A stretch of 32,880 nt of DNA, taken from assembly GCA_030685215.1 (NCBI GenBank), contig JAUXQB010000258.1:1-32880 (forward strand). Reading direction: 5' to 3'. The notes below the pieces were generated by a model. It was given only the letters and a program-made list of their open reading frames with translations. It was not told the DNA's origin and searched no databases. A program made the translations under genes and the position numbers. This DNA comes from Actinomycetota bacterium. Lineage in GTDB: Bacteria > Actinomycetota > Acidimicrobiia > Acidimicrobiales > Ilumatobacteraceae. This document shows positions 10,601 through 17,592 of this stretch, piece after piece (within the stretch, counting starts at the first letter, position 1; every line of letters starts with the position of its first letter).

Positions 10601-11521
10601 GATGCGAGTGAGGTTCGACACCGCCTTGCGAACGCCGTAGAACGACAGCCACTTCGAACCGCTGGCGAGCGGGTTGTCGACCACGAAGCCGTGGCTGTCG
10701 CCGTCGAGCAGCAGCACCTTGCCCGAGAAGGCGGCTGCCTCCTGAGCGATCAGCTTCACGATCGGTTGGAAGGCCGAGTAGTCGGCGAAGACCGGGTTCA
10801 CCACCGTGGGGTCGAACATGTCGGCCTGGATCATCAGCACGACCAGCGGATCACGCTCGAGCTTGGCCTGGAGGAAGGCCGTCTTGATCAGTGCGAGGTC
10901 GGCGACGCTGCGCACCGTCACCTCGACGGCCTGTTGGAAGGTGGGCGCCGTCTTGCCGGTCCACGGCGCGAGACCGTTGTTGCTGCCGACGACGTGAGCG
11001 GCTGCGTACACGGCGTCGCGGTCGCTGAAGCGCACGTTCTCCTCCAGCCCGATTCGCCACTGGGAGTCCACCCGCATCGGGTTCTGTCCGAGCGTGCGAT
11101 CGCGCACCGGGAAGAACACCTCCCGAACCGCGTCGAGGCGCTCCAGCGGGTCGTACGCACCGTTGTTGGTGCGGTGACAATCGGTCCACTCGTTGTCGCC
11201 CGGCGTGTACACCAGCGGGTCGACGAAGCGGTCGAACTGCGAGCGGACAGTGGCGAAGTAGTCGTCGCTGCACACCGACGAGCCCGACTTGATGTCGCCG
11301 AGGTGTGCGACCCAATCGACGTCCGGGTCGGCGTTGATCTGGTCGACCACGTACGGGAAGTTCGCGAGTTGGAGTGAGCTGTACGGCGTGTCGCCGATGA
11401 CTGCGAACGTGGTGACCACGGGCGCCGGCGCCGGCACCTGGTCGGCTGCGACCGTGACCACCGGCGTCAGGCCGGTGAGAGCCGCGACGAGAGGAACGAG
11501 AACCTGAACACTGGTGCGCAT
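7658..11521 (-). CDS. Exported metallophosphoesterase with five lamin-tail domains and propeller-like C-terminus
   Basis: A 1287-residue secreted protein. A signal peptide covers residues 1-26 (hydrophobic core LVPLVAALTGL, cleavage after VAA). A calcineurin-like phosphoesterase domain follows (IGDTPYS Asp44, HLGDIKSG Asp76, TPGDNEW Asn110, later DGDSHGF). Five lamin-tail domains span about residues 344-971, each starting INE(V/I)ES.GGTPGDWVEL and ending in YGRCP and KGAANxC-like segments. The C-terminal 315 residues are rich in short beta repeats (SEGVTLAGGPGTVYVGSERNN, NNEGFVITP) like esterase-like phytase or SdiA-regulated-type propellers. ATG 11521 begins the signal peptide; the frame is open further upstream but lacks coding character. 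It probably acts at the cell surface or outside on a phosphate ester or nucleic acid; the substrate is unknown. No LPxTG or C-terminal anchor is visible. Confidence 0.85.
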   Translation of the reverse strand: MRTSVQVLVPLVAALTGLTPVVTVAADQVPAPAPVVTTFAVIGDTPYSSLQLANFPYVVDQINADPDVDWVAHLGDIKSGSSVCSDDYFATVRSQFDRFVDPLVYTPGDNEWTDCHRTNNGAYDPLERLDAVREVFFPVRDRTLGQNPMRVDSQWRIGLEENVRFSDRDAVYAAAHVVGSNNGLAPWTGKTAPTFQQAVEVTVRSVADLALIKTAFLQAKLERDPLVVLMIQADMFDPTVVNPVFADYSAFQPIVKLIAQEAAAFSGKVLLLDGDSHGFVVDNPLASGSKWLSFYGVRKAVSNLTRITVEGSTGVDEWLKISVDESAPSGFTYERVPFAPSPVTHVEINEVESQGGTPGDWVELVNRSGIALDVSGYVLKDDDDTHIGTIPAGSVIPANGYLAIDESVLGYGLGGNDQARFFARDGVTLLDSTTWPGHAASTWGRCPDGAGNFGVTSAGTKGAANNCEPLVVLNEIESSGGTPGDWVELYNPGPSASDVSGWVLRDSNDASAYAIPAGTVVPSGGYLVLDEAQFGFGLGGADSARLFRADGALHDSYTWTSHAAVTYGRCPNAIGAMGATFAVTKGAANSCAAPVTTVKINEVESSGGTPGDWVELINTGSTAVDLTAWQFVDNDPTHTPYSFPVGTSIAAGGLLVLDEAQFGFGLGSADSARLIRADAGIADEYAWTSHATTSYGRCPDGSGSFATTNTVTKGAANDCVVATPTVVINEVESNGGTPGDWVELKNTGTSALDISGWTFVDGDPTHTPYTFPAGSVIAPGGYFLVEEAQFGFGLGSADSANFADAGAPVVSHSWTGHALVSWGRCPDGTGAFADTTASTKGAANACGSPVVINEVESSGGTPGDWVELYNPSGTAADISGFTLRDSNDAAGYVLPAGTTVPALGFLVLDEATFGFGLGSADSARLFGSDGTTVVSSYSWTAHATSTYGRCPDGAGAFETTVAATKGSQNHCAGIPFFGPWPGGATVATVDDMATFTTNLSGLDYQPSGSAAPGTLWAVQNGPGTLYRLTWNGTAWVPDASSGWGAGASLRYPDGTGDVDSEGVTLAGGPGTVYVGSERNNAASSISRNAVLQFDTTSGGSSLTAMREWNLTADLPVTGANTGIEAVSWVPDSFLVASGFVDQTTGAAYDPAAYPDHGDGLFLVAVEATGGIYAYELDHSDGTFTRLATIVSGFPGVMALEFDAELGNLWAACDDTCQGRSSVLRIDATGAFAVTVSHNRPVDMPNLNNEGFVITPLAECTAGVRPVFFSDDSDTGGNSLRRAFLTCP
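8609..10492 (-). repeat. Five tandem lamin-tail domain repeats inside the exported protein gene
   Basis: The DNA for the GTPGDWVEL segment recurs at about 8923, 9295, 9679, 10060 and 10435, intervals of 372, 384, 381 and 375 bp, all multiples of three. Near-identical stretches (the FGFGLG.ADSA segment and the YGRCP segment) suggest recent domain duplication or continuing recombination. Confidence 0.85.
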
Positions 11522-11540
11522 GGTCCGTGAGGTTGACTCA

Positions 11541-11555
11541 CCGGGTTGAACCCGG
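11541..11555. promoter_or_regulatory. Short palindrome upstream of the exported protein gene
   Basis: CCGGGTT-G-AACCCGG forms a 15-bp inverted repeat 19 bp upstream of the start at 11521, in the 148-bp gap shared with the divergent VOC gene. It could be an operator or a leader hairpin; no regulator for it is identifiable here. Confidence 0.35.
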
Positions 11556-11669
11556 CCTGCCCTCGACGCCAACGAGCGCTGAACGACCCATGAACATCTG
11601 GCGAGCGAGCGGCCTCCGCACAACGCTGCGGCGCCGGCCCTCGGCCGAGAGCTCGGGTAGCGTCGCGAC

Positions 11670-12029
11670 ATGAGCCTCGAGTGGGAGCAGATCGTCCTCG
11701 ACGCTCGCGATCCGGTGGCGCTCGGCCGCTGGTGGCGCGAGGCGCTCGGATGGGTGGTGGTGAACGACCATCCCGACGAGTTCGAGATCCGGCCGGCGAC
11801 GGACCGTCTGCCGGGCATCATCTTCGAACCGGGCGCGGCTCACAAGCTGGGCAAGAACCGGCTGCATCTCGACCTCCGTCCCGACGATCACCACGCCGAG
11901 GTCGAGCGACTGCTCGGCCTCGGTGCATCGCGCGTCGACATCGGGCAGGGCGACGTGTCATGGGTGGTCATGGCCGACCCCGAGGGCAACGAGTTCTGCG
12001 TGCTGCGCGACCGCCGCAGCGCGCCCTGA
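11670..12029 (+). CDS. VOC family protein (glyoxalase-like domain)
   Basis: A 119-residue single-domain protein of the vicinal oxygen chelate fold, glyoxalase-like subgroup. Typical segments are LDARDPVALGRWWREALGWVVV at the N-terminus, KNRLHLDLRPDDHHAEVERLLGLGA in the middle and VVMADPEGNEFCVL at the C-terminus. The His in LHLDL and the Glu in GNEFCVL sit at the usual metal-ligand positions. Many such actinobacterial proteins have no known substrate (candidates are drug resistance or isomerase/dioxygenase activities). It is convergent with the MmcQ/YjbR gene, one base apart. Confidence 0.85.
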   Translation: MSLEWEQIVLDARDPVALGRWWREALGWVVVNDHPDEFEIRPATDRLPGIIFEPGAAHKLGKNRLHLDLRPDDHHAEVERLLGLGASRVDIGQGDVSWVVMADPEGNEFCVLRDRRSAP

Positions 12030-12030
12030 C

Positions 12031-12432
12031 CTACGGGCGCGTGGGGCGCTCGACGAGCGCGATCAGCTTCTTGGGAGCCAGCACGCAGAAGCTCTCCGTC
12101 ACCAGTTCGCGCACCTCCTCCCAGTCGGTGGTCTCGTCGAGCACCATGCCCATCGCATCACGCCCCCACCCGAGGACGAAGAACGGATGACCCGCGTGGC
12201 GCAGCACCTCCAGCTCCTCGCCTGCCGAGCGGAACGAGAGCACGACCACGGGTGCAGCCTCGCCGACCTCCACACCGAGCACGTGGGCGAACGTCCGCTT
12301 GCGGACCATCCACCGGGTGCCCACCCAGGCCCGCTCCTCGTACGCGTCGGGCAGCTCGAGGCACAGCTCGCGCAGCCGAATCTCGACCTCGTCCGGTACG
12401 CCGTCGGTGTAGCGGCGCGGTGCGTCGGCCAT
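12031..12432 (-). CDS. MmcQ/YjbR family protein
   Basis: A 133-residue protein with the compact MmcQ/YjbR fold (PF04237; CyaY-like, suspected DNA-binding). It shows LCLELPDAYEERAWVGTRWMVRKRTFAHV at the N-terminal half, HPFFVLGWGRDAMGMVLDETTDWEEVRELVTESFCVLAPKKL at the C-terminal half. The length is normal. The function of the family is not established. ATG at 12432 gives the family-typical N-terminus; the frame is open upstream but not coding-like. Confidence 0.8.
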   Translation of the reverse strand: MADAPRRYTDGVPDEVEIRLRELCLELPDAYEERAWVGTRWMVRKRTFAHVLGVEVGEAAPVVVLSFRSAGEELEVLRHAGHPFFVLGWGRDAMGMVLDETTDWEEVRELVTESFCVLAPKKLIALVERPTRP

Positions 12433-12555
12433 CGACGAAGCCTAGGTCGGCAACGATCCCAGCAGCGTCCGGTGCAGCCTCCATGTTTCAAGTCCTCACG
12501 GATCCGGGCACAGGTCGGGGTACCGTCGAGCGACGGATCGAGAAGGGAGCCGATC

Positions 12556-12750
12556 GTGCACAAGATTCTCGAGTTTGCGCAGCTGGTCCCCGGCTCTCGC
12601 GCGCGCGACTCGCTTGCTCGACGCACGGTCTCGGCCCGTCACGACCTTGGGGTGCGAGTGATGGCCTTCTGGTCGGAGCTCGGCCAGTTCGGCGACGACA
12701 TCTTCGAGTTCGACGACGAGCAGTTCACTTCGGATCTCAGCCGCTGCTGA
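12556..12750 (+). CDS. Small hypothetical protein, 64 residues
   Basis: GTG at 12556 is preceded by GGGAG at 12545-12549 with a six-base spacer, a good ribosome binding site. The frame runs 64 codons to TGA. The product starts with a basic, amphipathic half (HKILEFAQLVPGSRARDSLARR) and ends with a strongly acidic tail (FGDDIFEFDDEQFTSDLSRC) carrying a terminal Cys. I do not recognise it. A -10-like TACCGT lies at 12521-12526. It ends 20 bp from the convergent P-loop kinase. The opposite charges of the two halves suggest a small adaptor or self-associating peptide, which is only a guess. Confidence 0.55.
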   Translation: MHKILEFAQLVPGSRARDSLARRTVSARHDLGVRVMAFWSELGQFGDDIFEFDDEQFTSDLSRC

Positions 12751-12770
12751 GCCGACCCGACGCGCCCCGG

Positions 12771-13313
12771 CTACACCACGATCGCCTCGTCCGCCCGTCG
12801 CAGGATCTCGTCGACGCTCTCCTCGGGTGACTGCTCCGACGTGTCCAACCACAGCCCCAGGTCTCGCCGTGTGCCGGCCACGTGGAGGTCGTTGATCGCC
12901 GGCGTGAAACCGCCGCGATACGCCACCTTGCCACGCGTGCGTTGACGTTCCGCATCGCGCGCCGTCACTGCTTCGACGCTCGGGCGCAGCACCACCAGAT
13001 GCGTCGGCGTCGCCTCGATCCGCGCCAACCAGCGTTCGACGTCGGGGCCGTAGATGTTGTCCTGCACGACCGCGGTGAAGCCGGCCGCCGCATAACGATC
13101 GGCCGCGGCGGCCGACAGCTCGTAGCGAAGATCGAGGTGCCGTCGCACCTCGGCCTCGTCCTCGTCGCCGACGTGCACCCACCCTCGCACCGCCCAGCGA
13201 TAGAACTGCCCACCCTGCACGTGGACGCCACGCTCGAAGCGACGGGCGAGCGCGTCGGCGATCGTCGTCTTCCCCGATGCCTGTGCTCCCGTGATCAACC
13301 ACACGCCTGCCAT
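12771..13313 (-). CDS. P-loop kinase-like ATP-binding protein
   Basis: A 180-residue P-loop NTPase of the small kinase/phosphotransferase type. The Walker A motif GAQASGKTT lies at residues 8-16, directly after a hydrophobic strand (VWLIT), as in nucleoside and aminoglycoside-phosphotransferase-like kinases. A central VVQDNIYG resembles a Walker B-like strand, and Arg-rich ERQRTRGKVAYR resembles a lid. ATG 13313 is chosen because it puts the P-loop at the usual distance; the open frame upstream looks non-coding. It is divergent from the glycosyltransferase operon across 120 bp. The substrate is unknown, though small-molecule phosphorylation is likely. Confidence 0.75.
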   Translation of the reverse strand: MAGVWLITGAQASGKTTIADALARRFERGVHVQGGQFYRWAVRGWVHVGDEDEAEVRRHLDLRYELSAAAADRYAAAGFTAVVQDNIYGPDVERWLARIEATPTHLVVLRPSVEAVTARDAERQRTRGKVAYRGGFTPAINDLHVAGTRRDLGLWLDTSEQSPEESVDEILRRADEAIVV

Positions 13314-13433
13314 GTCGCCAGTGTGCCCGCCGGCCCGACACGCGATCGAACGAGTTCCGCACGCAGCTCCGGCGCATGTTTGCGCCTGTCCGAACGAGGG
13401 CACATCAGGTTCCGATCCGCGAACGGGAGCACA

Positions 13434-14177
13434 GTGAACGAGCGCACACAACCCAGATTTGCCGTCGGTGTACCGGCTCGCGACGAGGAGCTGCTGGTCG
13501 GTGAGTCGATCGAGTCACTGCTCGCCGCGGCGGACGCGTTGGACGATCCGGCGTCGGCTCACATCGTGATCGCGTGCGACACGTGCACCGACGCGACACC
13601 AGGAATCGCGAACGCGTTCGCTCGCCGAGACGCGCGCGTCACGGTCGTCGAAGGCACGTGGAGGAGTGCGGGTGCGTGCCGCGCCGCGGCCATCGACCGG
13701 GCGCTCACCCAGGCTCGGGTGCACGGAAACCTCGACGACCTCTGGGTGGCCACCACCGACTCCGACACCGTGGTGCCGACCGACTGGCTCACATCGCAGG
13801 CACTGTTCTGGTCGAGCGGAGATCATGCGGTCGCCGGAATCGTCGACCTGCTCGACGCCGATCACGACGTCCGCTCCGCCTTCGGTCGCCACTACCTCCT
13901 CGGCCACGACTCTCACGGCCACGTCCACGGCGCCAACCTCGGCATCCGAGCCGACGCGTACGTGTCGGTCGGCGGCTTCCCGCCGGTCCCCACCGCCGAG
14001 GATCATGCGCTGTGGCACGAGCTGCGCCGAGCCGGGTTCATCTGCCGGTCGTCGGTGGCGCTGCGAGTGGCGACCAGTCCGCGCCTCATCGGTCGCGCGG
14101 TCGCCGGGTTCGCCGACCACATGCACCAGCTGGTGACGCTGTCGCTCACGGGCACCGATGCGGCGGCAACAGCGTGA
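13434..14177 (+). CDS. Family 2-type glycosyltransferase
   Basis: A 247-residue GT-A fold glycosyltransferase. The N-terminus FAVGVPARDEELLVGESIESLLAA is the usual nucleotide-sugar-binding start, the DSD motif is at residues 109-111 (ATTDSDTVVP), and GANLGIRADAYVSVGGF followed by TAED (residues 187-190) gives the acceptor-site Glu-Asp. No transmembrane helices are seen, so the enzyme is cytosolic or membrane-associated. GTG 13434 has GGGAG four bases upstream. It is the first gene of a coupled operon: its TGA overlaps the GTG of the PIG-L gene. Context suggests that it attaches a sugar that the next enzyme deacetylates. Donor and acceptor are unknown. Confidence 0.85.
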   Translation: MNERTQPRFAVGVPARDEELLVGESIESLLAAADALDDPASAHIVIACDTCTDATPGIANAFARRDARVTVVEGTWRSAGACRAAAIDRALTQARVHGNLDDLWVATTDSDTVVPTDWLTSQALFWSSGDHAVAGIVDLLDADHDVRSAFGRHYLLGHDSHGHVHGANLGIRADAYVSVGGFPPVPTAEDHALWHELRRAGFICRSSVALRVATSPRLIGRAVAGFADHMHQLVTLSLTGTDAAATA

Positions 14178-14881
14178 GCCCCGTCCTCGACCACACCGTG
14201 AGCGGACCCACCGAGGCCCAGTGGGACGACGCGTTGCGCGACCTGCCGACGTTCGCGTGGCCGGACTGCCGACGGCTGGTCGTCGTCAGCCCGCATCCCG
14301 ACGACGAGTCGCTGGGCGCTGGCGGCATCATCACCCTCGCGCTCCTCCGCGGGCTACCCGTCCTCGTGCTGTCGGTCACCGACGGCGAAGCGGCGTCACC
14401 CGACCCGAACCTCGGCGACATCCGGCGAGCAGAGCTGGCACGCGCGCTGGAGTGCCTCGATCCGAGCGGATGCATCACCGCCGTGCGGCTGGGCTTTCCC
14501 GACTTCCACGTCGCGTCGGCGACGGAGGCGCTGACAGCGGCGATCGCGGCGCACCTTCGGCCGGGCGACCTCGTGCTCTGCCCGCTGAGCGACGACGGGC
14601 ATCCCGATCACAACGCGGCGTCGTGTGCCGCAACCGCCGCGGGCGAGGCCGCGGGCCTGGCGGTCCGCTGGTATCCCGTCTGGGCGTGGCACTGCCACGA
14701 CCCGGAGCACTCGGTGATCGCGCAGGGGGAACGGCTGTCGTTCCCCGACAAGGTGCTCGCCCGCAAGCGGCATGCGGTGGCGTGCTACCCGTCGCAGACC
14801 AGTGGCGATGATCCGGTGGTGCCGCCGGCGATGCTCGTCCGGCTGCTGAGGCCGTTCGAGATCCTGGTGCGACCGCGGTGA
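14174..14881 (+). CDS. PIG-L family N-deacetylase
   Basis: A 235-residue zinc hydrolase of the PIG-L/LmbE family (PF02585), the family of MshB and BshB that deacetylate GlcNAc-containing thiol precursors. Metal-binding motifs are HPDDES (residues 41-46) and HPDH (143-146), both intact. The GTG start overlaps the glycosyltransferase stop by four bases (GTGA), and its own stop overlaps the methyltransferase start in the same way. Tight coupling suggests that it acts on the product of the glycosyltransferase. The usual MshB gene context (mshA, mshC or mshD) is absent, so mycothiol synthesis itself is not indicated. Confidence 0.9.
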   Translation: MSPVLDHTVSGPTEAQWDDALRDLPTFAWPDCRRLVVVSPHPDDESLGAGGIITLALLRGLPVLVLSVTDGEAASPDPNLGDIRRAELARALECLDPSGCITAVRLGFPDFHVASATEALTAAIAAHLRPGDLVLCPLSDDGHPDHNAASCAATAAGEAAGLAVRWYPVWAWHCHDPEHSVIAQGERLSFPDKVLARKRHAVACYPSQTSGDDPVVPPAMLVRLLRPFEILVRPR

Positions 14882-15471
14882 GAACCGACCCAGCGAGCTT
14901 CGAGCCGATGTACCGGGGCACCGACGACCCGTGGGGCTTCACCAGCGCTCCCTACGAGCTCGCGAAGTACGACGCCACCGTCGCCGCGCTCGGCGCGGCG
15001 AACTACAGCCGCTGCTTCGAGCCGGCGTGCTCCATCGGCGCGCTGACGCAGCGACTCGCGACGCGGGCTGCCACCGTGGTCGCATGCGACGTCTCGCCCA
15101 CCGCCATCGAGCGCGCTCGTGCCCGGCTGGCAGGCGTCGACAGTCGAGTCGAGCTGGTGACCGCCACTATTCCTGAATGGTGGCCGAGCGGCACCTTCGA
15201 TCTGATCGTGCTCTCCGAGCTGGGCTACTACTGGGATCTCGCCGGCTGGCGCGACGTCGTCCAACGCTGCCGCCGCTCGCTGCGCGACGAGAGTGAGGTG
15301 ATCGCCGTCCACTGGCTCGGGTCGTCCTCCGAACACATCCTCGACGGCGCGACGGTGCACGGCGAGCTGTCGGATCAGCTCGGTCCGTCGGACCTCCACC
15401 TCGAACACTCCGTCGACGCGGCGTCCGTCGGCTTCGTGTTGGACCGGTGGACCGGACTGCGCCATGGCTGA
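14878..15471 (+). CDS. SAM-dependent methyltransferase (NodS-like)
   Basis: A 197-residue class I methyltransferase. It begins FEPMYRGTDDPWGFTSAPYELAKYDATVAAL, the N-terminal signature of NodS-like enzymes (PF05401); NodS N-methylates a deacetylated chitooligosaccharide. Motif I is CFEPACSIGALT (residues 46-57), the acidic loop is ACDVSPTAIERAR, and motif II is DLIVLSELGYYW. The pairing with a deacetylase recalls NodB-NodS chemistry, in which a freed amine is methylated. GTG at 14878 overlaps the preceding TGA (GTGA), and its own end overlaps the next ATG by eight bases. The role in this operon is inference. Confidence 0.88.
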   Translation: MRTDPASFEPMYRGTDDPWGFTSAPYELAKYDATVAALGAANYSRCFEPACSIGALTQRLATRAATVVACDVSPTAIERARARLAGVDSRVELVTATIPEWWPSGTFDLIVLSELGYYWDLAGWRDVVQRCRRSLRDESEVIAVHWLGSSSEHILDGATVHGELSDQLGPSDLHLEHSVDAASVGFVLDRWTGLRHG

Positions 15472-16417
15472 GCACGAGCGCGACGAGCTCTCCCCGCTGC
15501 GCGATCCGTCCGATCCGGTGTTCCGTCCGCTGCCCGTGCCGGGTGCCGGTGGCACCGCCAAGCGCTTCGAGGCGTTGTGGAACATCGCACGCTGCTCGCC
15601 TGCACTCGGCCGCCTCGCCGAAGCCCACCACGATGCCGTCGCGATCCTGCACGAAGCCGGCAGGTCAGACGTCGCACCCGGCCTCCACGGGGTGTGGGCC
15701 GCGGGTGGACCCGATCCGCTGCGGCTCCTGCGCGACGGCGGTGGATGGCGGCTGCGCGGCAGCAAGCACTGGTGCAGCGGGGCCACGCTGGCCAGCCGCG
15801 CGCTCGTCACGGCCGAACTGCCGAACGGGCTCGGGGCGCTGGTGCTCGTCGACCTCGCCGCCAACGGCGTGCGGCCCGCGGCACCGAACTGGGAGTCGCC
15901 TGCGCTGCGCGCGGTCGACACGCGGAGCGTGCACTTCGATCTCGCCGTCGACGCGGACATCATCGTCGGCGTCGACGACTGGTACCTGCGCCGGCCGGGG
16001 TTCTGGCACGGCGCAGTGGGTGTGGCCGCGTGCTGGGCCGGATGCGTCGACGGCATCGTCGGCCGGCTGCAGCCACGCTGGCGCGCCGACCCTCACGCGG
16101 TCGCGCACCTGGGTGCGATCGATGCACTGATGTGGAGCCTGCGCACTCTCGTCGCGGCGACTGGCGATGCGATCGACGCAGAGCCGATCGGCGAGGAACC
16201 GGTGCGGCAGCAACGCGCGATGCGCATCCGTCACGTCGTCGCCGAAGCGGTCGACGAGATCATCGATCGCATTCCACGGGCGCTCGGCCCCGGCCCGCTG
16301 GCGCTCGACCCGAACGTGCACCGCCACCTCGCGGAGACCGACCTGTACCGGCGCCAGTCGCAGGCCGAGCGCGACCTCGAGTCGCTGGGCGAACTGTCAC
16401 GCACCATCGGGCGCTGA
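15464..16417 (+). CDS. Acyl-CoA dehydrogenase-like flavoprotein
   Basis: A 317-residue protein with acyl-CoA dehydrogenase features, shorter than the usual 380-400. The N-terminal helical domain is partly reduced. The middle beta domain is clear (LRDGGGWRLRGSKHWCSGATLASRALVTAEL), and the C-terminal helices end in HRHLAETDLYRRQSQAERDLESLG. The canonical catalytic Glu of fatty-acid dehydrogenases is not evident, so it may be a monooxygenase or dehydrogenase on an unusual substrate. It overlaps the methyltransferase by eight bases (ATGGCTGA), so all four operon genes are translationally coupled. The 3' end overlaps the convergent JmjC gene by 21 bp. Confidence 0.8.
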   Translation: MAEHERDELSPLRDPSDPVFRPLPVPGAGGTAKRFEALWNIARCSPALGRLAEAHHDAVAILHEAGRSDVAPGLHGVWAAGGPDPLRLLRDGGGWRLRGSKHWCSGATLASRALVTAELPNGLGALVLVDLAANGVRPAAPNWESPALRAVDTRSVHFDLAVDADIIVGVDDWYLRRPGFWHGAVGVAACWAGCVDGIVGRLQPRWRADPHAVAHLGAIDALMWSLRTLVAATGDAIDAEPIGEEPVRQQRAMRIRHVVAEAVDEIIDRIPRALGPGPLALDPNVHRHLAETDLYRRQSQAERDLESLGELSRTIGR

Positions 16418-17572
16418 CGCCGGCTCGTTCGCGTGCTCGACCCCGCCCTCACGCAGCAGACGACGAGCGAGCACCAGCCGGCTGGCAGCATCGAGCCCCA
16501 CCAGATCGCGGATCGCCAGGGTCTCCTCGCTGACGAGCGCCTCGAGGGCCCGGGCAGCGGCGACCGGCATCCGCAACTCGCAGTCACCGAACGCGAACAC
16601 GACCACGTCGCCGATGGTGGTGACGGTCGCTCCGGCTCGCACGCGGATCATCGTGGCGTCGGTGAGGCCGACGAGTGCCAGCTCACGGCGCAGCCCACCA
16701 GATCGATCGGCACGGCGCCGCACTCGCTCCTGCTCCGCCCGGGCGACGTCCATGAGGTCCCGCGAGAGGAGCTGGGAGGCCGCGCGGGAGATCGCATCGC
16801 CGATCGCGACGGCGAGTTCCACACCTTGTGACTCGGCGGCGAACCCGAGCGGCAGCGCTCGGTCGAAGCCGTGCTCGAGCGAGTCGACAGCACGCCGGAT
16901 CACTGAGCCGTAGGTCACCGAGAGCACGCCGATCGTGAGGTGCAGGCTGTGGCGGTCGTTCGTCGAGGCGGAGTGCTCACACCCTCGCGGGATGTAGAGG
17001 ACGTCGCCCTCGACGAGCTCGAGCGGACCGAGCCCTTCGACGTCCCACGACTTCGAGCCCTCCAGCTGCACGACGAACACGTCGTGGCGGTCGGAGTGCC
17101 GAGCGAGCGCCGAGGCGCCCGGGGGGCTCAGGTATGCGTTGGTCTGCACCGGGTGGCTGATCTCTGCTTCCATGGCGGACGCGAGCTCGCGGAGCGGCGG
17201 GTGGATGCGTTCGAGGCTCTGCAGCACCAGCGTCGCGCCGGCCGCGAACTCGCGGCCGATGCGTTCGACGTCTGCGACGTCGTCGGTCATCACCCCGCCG
17301 ATGCGCACCGACCGGGTGTACTCCTGCGCCGGCAACGTCGCTCCGTCGCGGACCATCCGCAGGTGCGGCCGGCGAACGGCCCGCTCGAGCAGGTCGCTGA
17401 TGGCATCGCCGGACAGCAGGTCGCCGAACGTCTCCGACGAGTGGAACACGACGGGTCGCACGCTCCAACAGCTCTCCGCGAACGAGTCCGTGTCGCCGAC
17501 CAACGACGCCAGCACCGGCCTCGCAGATGCAATCGATGAGCTGATTCCCTGAGCGTGTTTCGCGGCGTCCAT
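16397..17572 (-). CDS. JmjC/cupin-4 domain oxygenase-like protein
   Basis: A 391-residue protein of the JmjC cupin-4 type (ribosomal oxygenase-like, PF08007). The Fe(II)-binding motif is HSD (His159, Asp161) within ARHSDRHDVFVVQLEGSKSWDV, and the distal His is His211 in SLHLTIGV. The segment GDVLYIPRGCEHSA is the typical second half of the barrel. The C-terminal 180 residues hold a helical dimerisation region and a winged-helix-like end (ELRMPVAAARALEALVS). Such enzymes hydroxylate proteins, or act on peptides in biosynthetic pathways, using 2-oxoglutarate. It is divergent from a small acidic repeat protein with only 20 bp between starts. That neighbour is therefore an attractive partner, but this is inference. 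Confidence 0.82.
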   Translation of the reverse strand: MDAAKHAQGISSSIASARPVLASLVGDTDSFAESCWSVRPVVFHSSETFGDLLSGDAISDLLERAVRRPHLRMVRDGATLPAQEYTRSVRIGGVMTDDVADVERIGREFAAGATLVLQSLERIHPPLRELASAMEAEISHPVQTNAYLSPPGASALARHSDRHDVFVVQLEGSKSWDVEGLGPLELVEGDVLYIPRGCEHSASTNDRHSLHLTIGVLSVTYGSVIRRAVDSLEHGFDRALPLGFAAESQGVELAVAIGDAISRAASQLLSRDLMDVARAEQERVRRRADRSGGLRRELALVGLTDATMIRVRAGATVTTIGDVVVFAFGDCELRMPVAAARALEALVSEETLAIRDLVGLDAASRLVLARRLLREGGVEHANEPASAPDGA

Positions 17573-17577
17573 ACCTG

Positions 17578-17589
17578 GGCACTAGTGCC
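17578..17589. promoter_or_regulatory. Palindrome in the 20-bp gap between divergent JmjC and acidic-repeat genes
   Basis: GGCACTAGTGCC is a perfect 12-bp palindrome centred between start codons at 17572 and 17593. There is no room for separate leaders, so it must overlap both translation initiation regions or symmetric -10 elements. This makes it a candidate shared operator or bidirectional promoter. Confidence 0.5.
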
Positions 17590-17592
17590 AAC

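Noticed and set aside
8612-11377. Very long open frame on the plus strand opposite the exported protein gene
   Set aside because: It mirrors the codon bias of the minus-strand gene, has no signal peptide or known domain, and the opposite strand shows clear domains.
13345-13360. SOS-box-like sequence TCGAAC upstream of the glycosyltransferase operon
   Set aside because: Only one half matches the actinobacterial LexA box (TCGAAC-N4-GTTCGA).
13371-13386. GGCGCA-TGTT-TGCGCC hairpin in the kinase/glycosyltransferase gap
   Set aside because: Only six base pairs and common in GC-rich DNA; no support beyond position.
12882-13433. In-frame upstream extension of the glycosyltransferase
   Set aside because: It is antisense to the P-loop kinase; GTG 13434 starts the family-typical N-terminus and has a ribosome binding site.
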